Assembly: GCA_934454745.1 (NCBI GenBank)
Contig: CAKSGP010000048.1
Span: forward strand, 1 to 8,330
Direction: 5' to 3'
Origin: an uncultured Clostridia bacterium
GTDB taxonomy: Bacteria > Bacillota > Clostridia > UBA1381
DNA length: 8,330 bases
Of the stretch, positions 6,398 to 8,330 are shown piece by piece. A program made the position numbers and the translations under genes. The notes under the pieces are model-generated. The model was not told the origin of the DNA. It saw nothing but the letters and a program-made list of their open reading frames with translations, and did not search any database. Within the stretch, counting starts at the first letter, position 1; every line of letters starts with the position of its first letter.

Positions 6398-7774
6398 TTG
6401 ATACATAAATATAAAATGTTTGATATGAACATAGTTCTTGATATATATTCAGGTGCCGTTCACGTTGTGGACGATTGCCTGTACGATATGCTCGACTATC
6501 TTTTAGAGCCATTCATTCCAGAGAGTGAATGTCCTCAGTTCATCCAGGACGAGCTTTTGAAAAAATATCCTTTAGATGAAATCAAAGAAAGCTATCTTGA
6601 TATATGCGAGCTTGCGGCAAATGGTCAGTTATTCTCAGAGGATTGCTATTTAGAATTTGCACAAAACTGGAACAAACAGAGTGTTGTTAAAGCATTGTGC
6701 CTTCACATTGCCCACGACTGTAACCTCCGTTGTAAATACTGCTTTGCAGGAACAGGCGAATACAACGGTGAGAGAGGCATTATGAGTGCAAAAACAGGTA
6801 AAAAGGCAATTGATTTTGTTATTGCAAACAGCGGTAACAGAAAAAATATTGAGCTTGATTACTTTGGCGGTGAGCCTCTTATGAATTTCGAGGTTGTAAA
6901 GACTATTACGGAATACGCTAAAGAACAAGGCAAAAAGCACGGCAAAAATTTCCGATTTACTATTACAACGAACGGCATTTTGCTTGATGAGGAGAAGAAA
7001 AAATATATTAACGAGAATATGTCAAACGTAGTATTGAGTATTGACGGACGTAAAGAGGTAAATGACCGTATGCGTCCCCGTGTAGACGGCTCAGGTACTT
7101 ATGACAGTATAATTCCGAAGTTCATAGATATGGCAGAAAGCCGAAACCAGGATAACTACTATGTAAGAGGAACATTTACTGCATTTAACAAGGATTTTGC
7201 AGAGGACGTAATTCATCTGGCAGACCTTGGCTTTAAGCAGACAAGCGTTGAGCCTGTTGTTGCTCCTGATGATGCAGATTACGCTCTTAGAGAGGTTGAT
7301 ATTCCTCAGATATTTGCAGAATATGAAAAGCTTGCAGAGGAGTATTTAAAGCGCTGGAAAAGCGGCAATTGGTTTAACTTCTTCCACTTTATGGTTGATC
7401 TTGACCAGGGGCCCTGTGCCATCAAACGTCTATCGGGTTGCGGTGCAGGTCACGAATACCTCGCTGTTGCCGCAAATGGTGACCTTTACCCCTGTCATCA
7501 GTTTGTTGGAAATCGCGAATTCCTTATGGGCAGTGTATATGATGGTGAGATAGACAAAAATATACGTGATTATTTTGAAAAATCGAATATATACACAAAG
7601 GAAAAGTGCAAAAACTGCTTTGCCAAGTTCTATTGCAGCGGCGGATGCAGCGCAAACGCGTATAACTTTAACGGCGATATCAACAAGCCCTACGAGCTTG
7701 CTTGTGAGTTGGAGAAAAAACGAGTTGAATGTGCTATTGCGATTGAAGCCGCAAAAAAGCTGGAGGATCTATAA
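6398..7774 (+). CDS. scfB: SCIFF (ranthipeptide) maturase, SPASM-domain radical SAM enzyme
   Basis: This 458-residue cytoplasmic enzyme uses S-adenosylmethionine and iron-sulfur clusters to form Cys-to-Thr thioether crosslinks in the SCIFF precursor. Residues 1 to about 90 (MIHKYKMFDMNIVLDIYSGA onward) form the RiPP recognition domain that binds the leader. The radical SAM core begins near 97, with the cluster motif CNLRCKYC (C108, C112, C115) and FGGEP at 156-160. The SPASM/auxiliary-cluster region carries C340, C348, C366, C404, C407, C413, C417 and C436, enough for two further 4Fe-4S clusters. Length and motif order match the studied homologue CteB and no key residue is missing. The start is TTG 6398, chosen because the family begins MIHK or similar and the ribosome binding site fits. 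It lies 81 nt after the precursor gene in the same orientation, separated by a hairpin, and ends before a strong terminator. Confidence 0.96.
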   Translation: MIHKYKMFDMNIVLDIYSGAVHVVDDCLYDMLDYLLEPFIPESECPQFIQDELLKKYPLDEIKESYLDICELAANGQLFSEDCYLEFAQNWNKQSVVKALCLHIAHDCNLRCKYCFAGTGEYNGERGIMSAKTGKKAIDFVIANSGNRKNIELDYFGGEPLMNFEVVKTITEYAKEQGKKHGKNFRFTITTNGILLDEEKKKYINENMSNVVLSIDGRKEVNDRMRPRVDGSGTYDSIIPKFIDMAESRNQDNYYVRGTFTAFNKDFAEDVIHLADLGFKQTSVEPVVAPDDADYALREVDIPQIFAEYEKLAEEYLKRWKSGNWFNFFHFMVDLDQGPCAIKRLSGCGAGHEYLAVAANGDLYPCHQFVGNREFLMGSVYDGEIDKNIRDYFEKSNIYTKEKCKNCFAKFYCSGGCSANAYNFNGDINKPYELACELEKKRVECAIAIEAAKKLEDL

Positions 7775-7797
7775 AAAACAACACTTAAAAGAAAAAC

Positions 7798-7841
7798 AAA
7801 TGAAGGAATTTTCAGATTGAAAATTCCTTCATTTCTTTTTT
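7798..7841. terminator. Strong bidirectional intrinsic terminator
   Basis: A perfect 16-bp inverted repeat (7798-7813 with 7819-7834) has the 5-nt loop AGATT. On the + strand CTTTTTT follows (7835-7841), ending the SCIFF operon. On the - strand the stem is followed by GTTTTTCTTTTAAG, ending the acidic-protein gene. The + strand T-tract overlaps the stop codon of that convergent gene (7840-7842). Confidence 0.93.
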
Positions 7842-8307
7842 ATCTGCCTTGCTTTATTTCTCCCCATAAATTATCAGGATCATAATCGTCAAGGTCATTT
7901 TTTGTATATTGGTTCAGCTCGTTATTATATATTTCAAAAAATGTCATATCATCAGAATCATCATCTTCGCTGTATTGGATAGATTCGCCGTTTCCTTTAT
8001 GCATTTCCTCGTCCCACATTGCATTTTCATCTGCTTTTGAGAATTCTTCCTTTGTATATTCCTCCTGATCATAATCATATATTGGGTTTTCACCCTTGTA
8101 TATATCTTCATTCCATAAGGATTCCTCGCTGTAATTCTCTGTTACCTTCATTTCCTCTCTTGCATAAGCCTCAGAAACAAAATCAGCATCATCAATATCA
8201 TTTTCAGGGTCATCCGGAACTACTTCTATTATTCTTCCGTTTTTACCCTGAACCATACTATCATTCCAGTTCTTATCCGAAACATTTTCATATTCGGAGC
8301 GTATCAT
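7840..8307 (-). CDS. Hypothetical acidic protein with four Trp-containing repeats; 5' end uncertain, possibly partial
   Basis: I do not recognise this family. The 155 residues contain about 47 Asp/Glu against about 13 Lys/Arg, no cysteine, no signal peptide and no membrane segment, so it is probably a soluble, partly disordered cytoplasmic protein. All four tryptophans (14, 65, 98, 148) sit in a repeated motif: WNDSMVQGKNG, WNEDIYKGENP, WDEEMHKGNGE and, one residue shorter at the C-terminus, WGEIKQGR. The consensus is roughly W-x-(D/E)-x-(M/I)-x-(K/Q)-G, spaced 51, 33 and 50 residues. The ATG at 8307 has only a mediocre upstream GAGG (8 nt away), and the frame stays open to the window edge (EIQEAAD precedes the Met), so the gene may begin outside. 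It converges on the SCIFF operon and shares its terminator, so the two are not one operon. Repeats in frame and a terminator after the stop argue that it is a real gene. Confidence 0.7.
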   Translation of the reverse strand: MIRSEYENVSDKNWNDSMVQGKNGRIIEVVPDDPENDIDDADFVSEAYAREEMKVTENYSEESLWNEDIYKGENPIYDYDQEEYTKEEFSKADENAMWDEEMHKGNGESIQYSEDDDSDDMTFFEIYNNELNQYTKNDLDDYDPDNLWGEIKQGR

Positions 8308-8330
8308 ATCTGCCGCCTCTTGTATTTCAC

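Noticed and set aside
6416..6418. ATG as the maturase start
   Set aside because: It would remove MIHKYK, which matches the family N-terminus, and lies about 30 nt from the only ribosome binding site.
6650..6940. Minus-strand frame opposite the radical SAM gene
   Set aside because: Translation is a mirror of the conserved CxxxCxxC region with no family resemblance and no start signals.
7566..7820. Alternative + strand frame running over the end of the maturase and into the terminator
   Set aside because: It overlaps the SPASM cysteine region in another frame and ends within the terminator hairpin; no ribosome binding site.
1..8330. A mobile element, CRISPR array, tRNA or phage system
   Set aside because: No transposase, integrase, terminal inverted repeats, spaced direct repeats or cloverleaf sequence were found by eye on either strand.

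Overview
The window is AT-rich bacterial DNA with Bacillota-style signals: AGGAGG-type ribosome binding sites, TATAAT/TTGACA promoters and hairpin-plus-T-tract terminators. A SCIFF peptide with its radical SAM maturase, together with a giant two-activase protein of the 2-hydroxyacyl-CoA dehydratase activase family, points to an anaerobic member of Clostridia. I cannot name a genus.

Layout from left to right. Bases 2-376 (+) hold the decayed end of an AraC-family regulator, entering from outside the window. It keeps cupin and first-HTH sequence but lacks the linker and second HTH, and it runs into a hairpin shared with the convergent gene. Bases 410-4717 (-) encode a 1435-residue protein with two ASKHA activase domains followed by two HgdB-like dehydratase-type units. 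Bases 4772-6001 (-) encode a secreted, membrane-anchored protein with terpenoid-cyclase-like alpha/alpha repeats. It lies 54 nt upstream of the activase gene and probably shares its promoter, a perfect TTGACA-17-TATAAT.

From a divergent promoter at about 6099-6127 (+) runs the SCIFF (ranthipeptide) cassette. A 47-residue precursor with six cysteines (6173-6316) is followed by an intercistronic hairpin and then the TTG-started SPASM radical SAM maturase (6398-7774). The maturase binds the precursor leader through an N-terminal recognition domain and should form Cys-to-Thr thioether crosslinks. A 16-bp bidirectional terminator separates it from a convergent, very acidic 155-residue protein (7840-8307, -). 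That protein carries four copies of a short Trp-acidic-Lys/Gln-Gly motif and has no recognised family.

The SCIFF cassette is known biology. The less charted items are the acidic Trp-repeat protein, the pairing of the secreted alpha/alpha-repeat protein with the giant activase, and the internal two-plus-two architecture of the activase. No RNA genes, CRISPR arrays, insertion sequences or attachment sites were seen. No gene-free stretch exceeds 300 bases; the largest gap (6002-6172) is the divergent promoter region.
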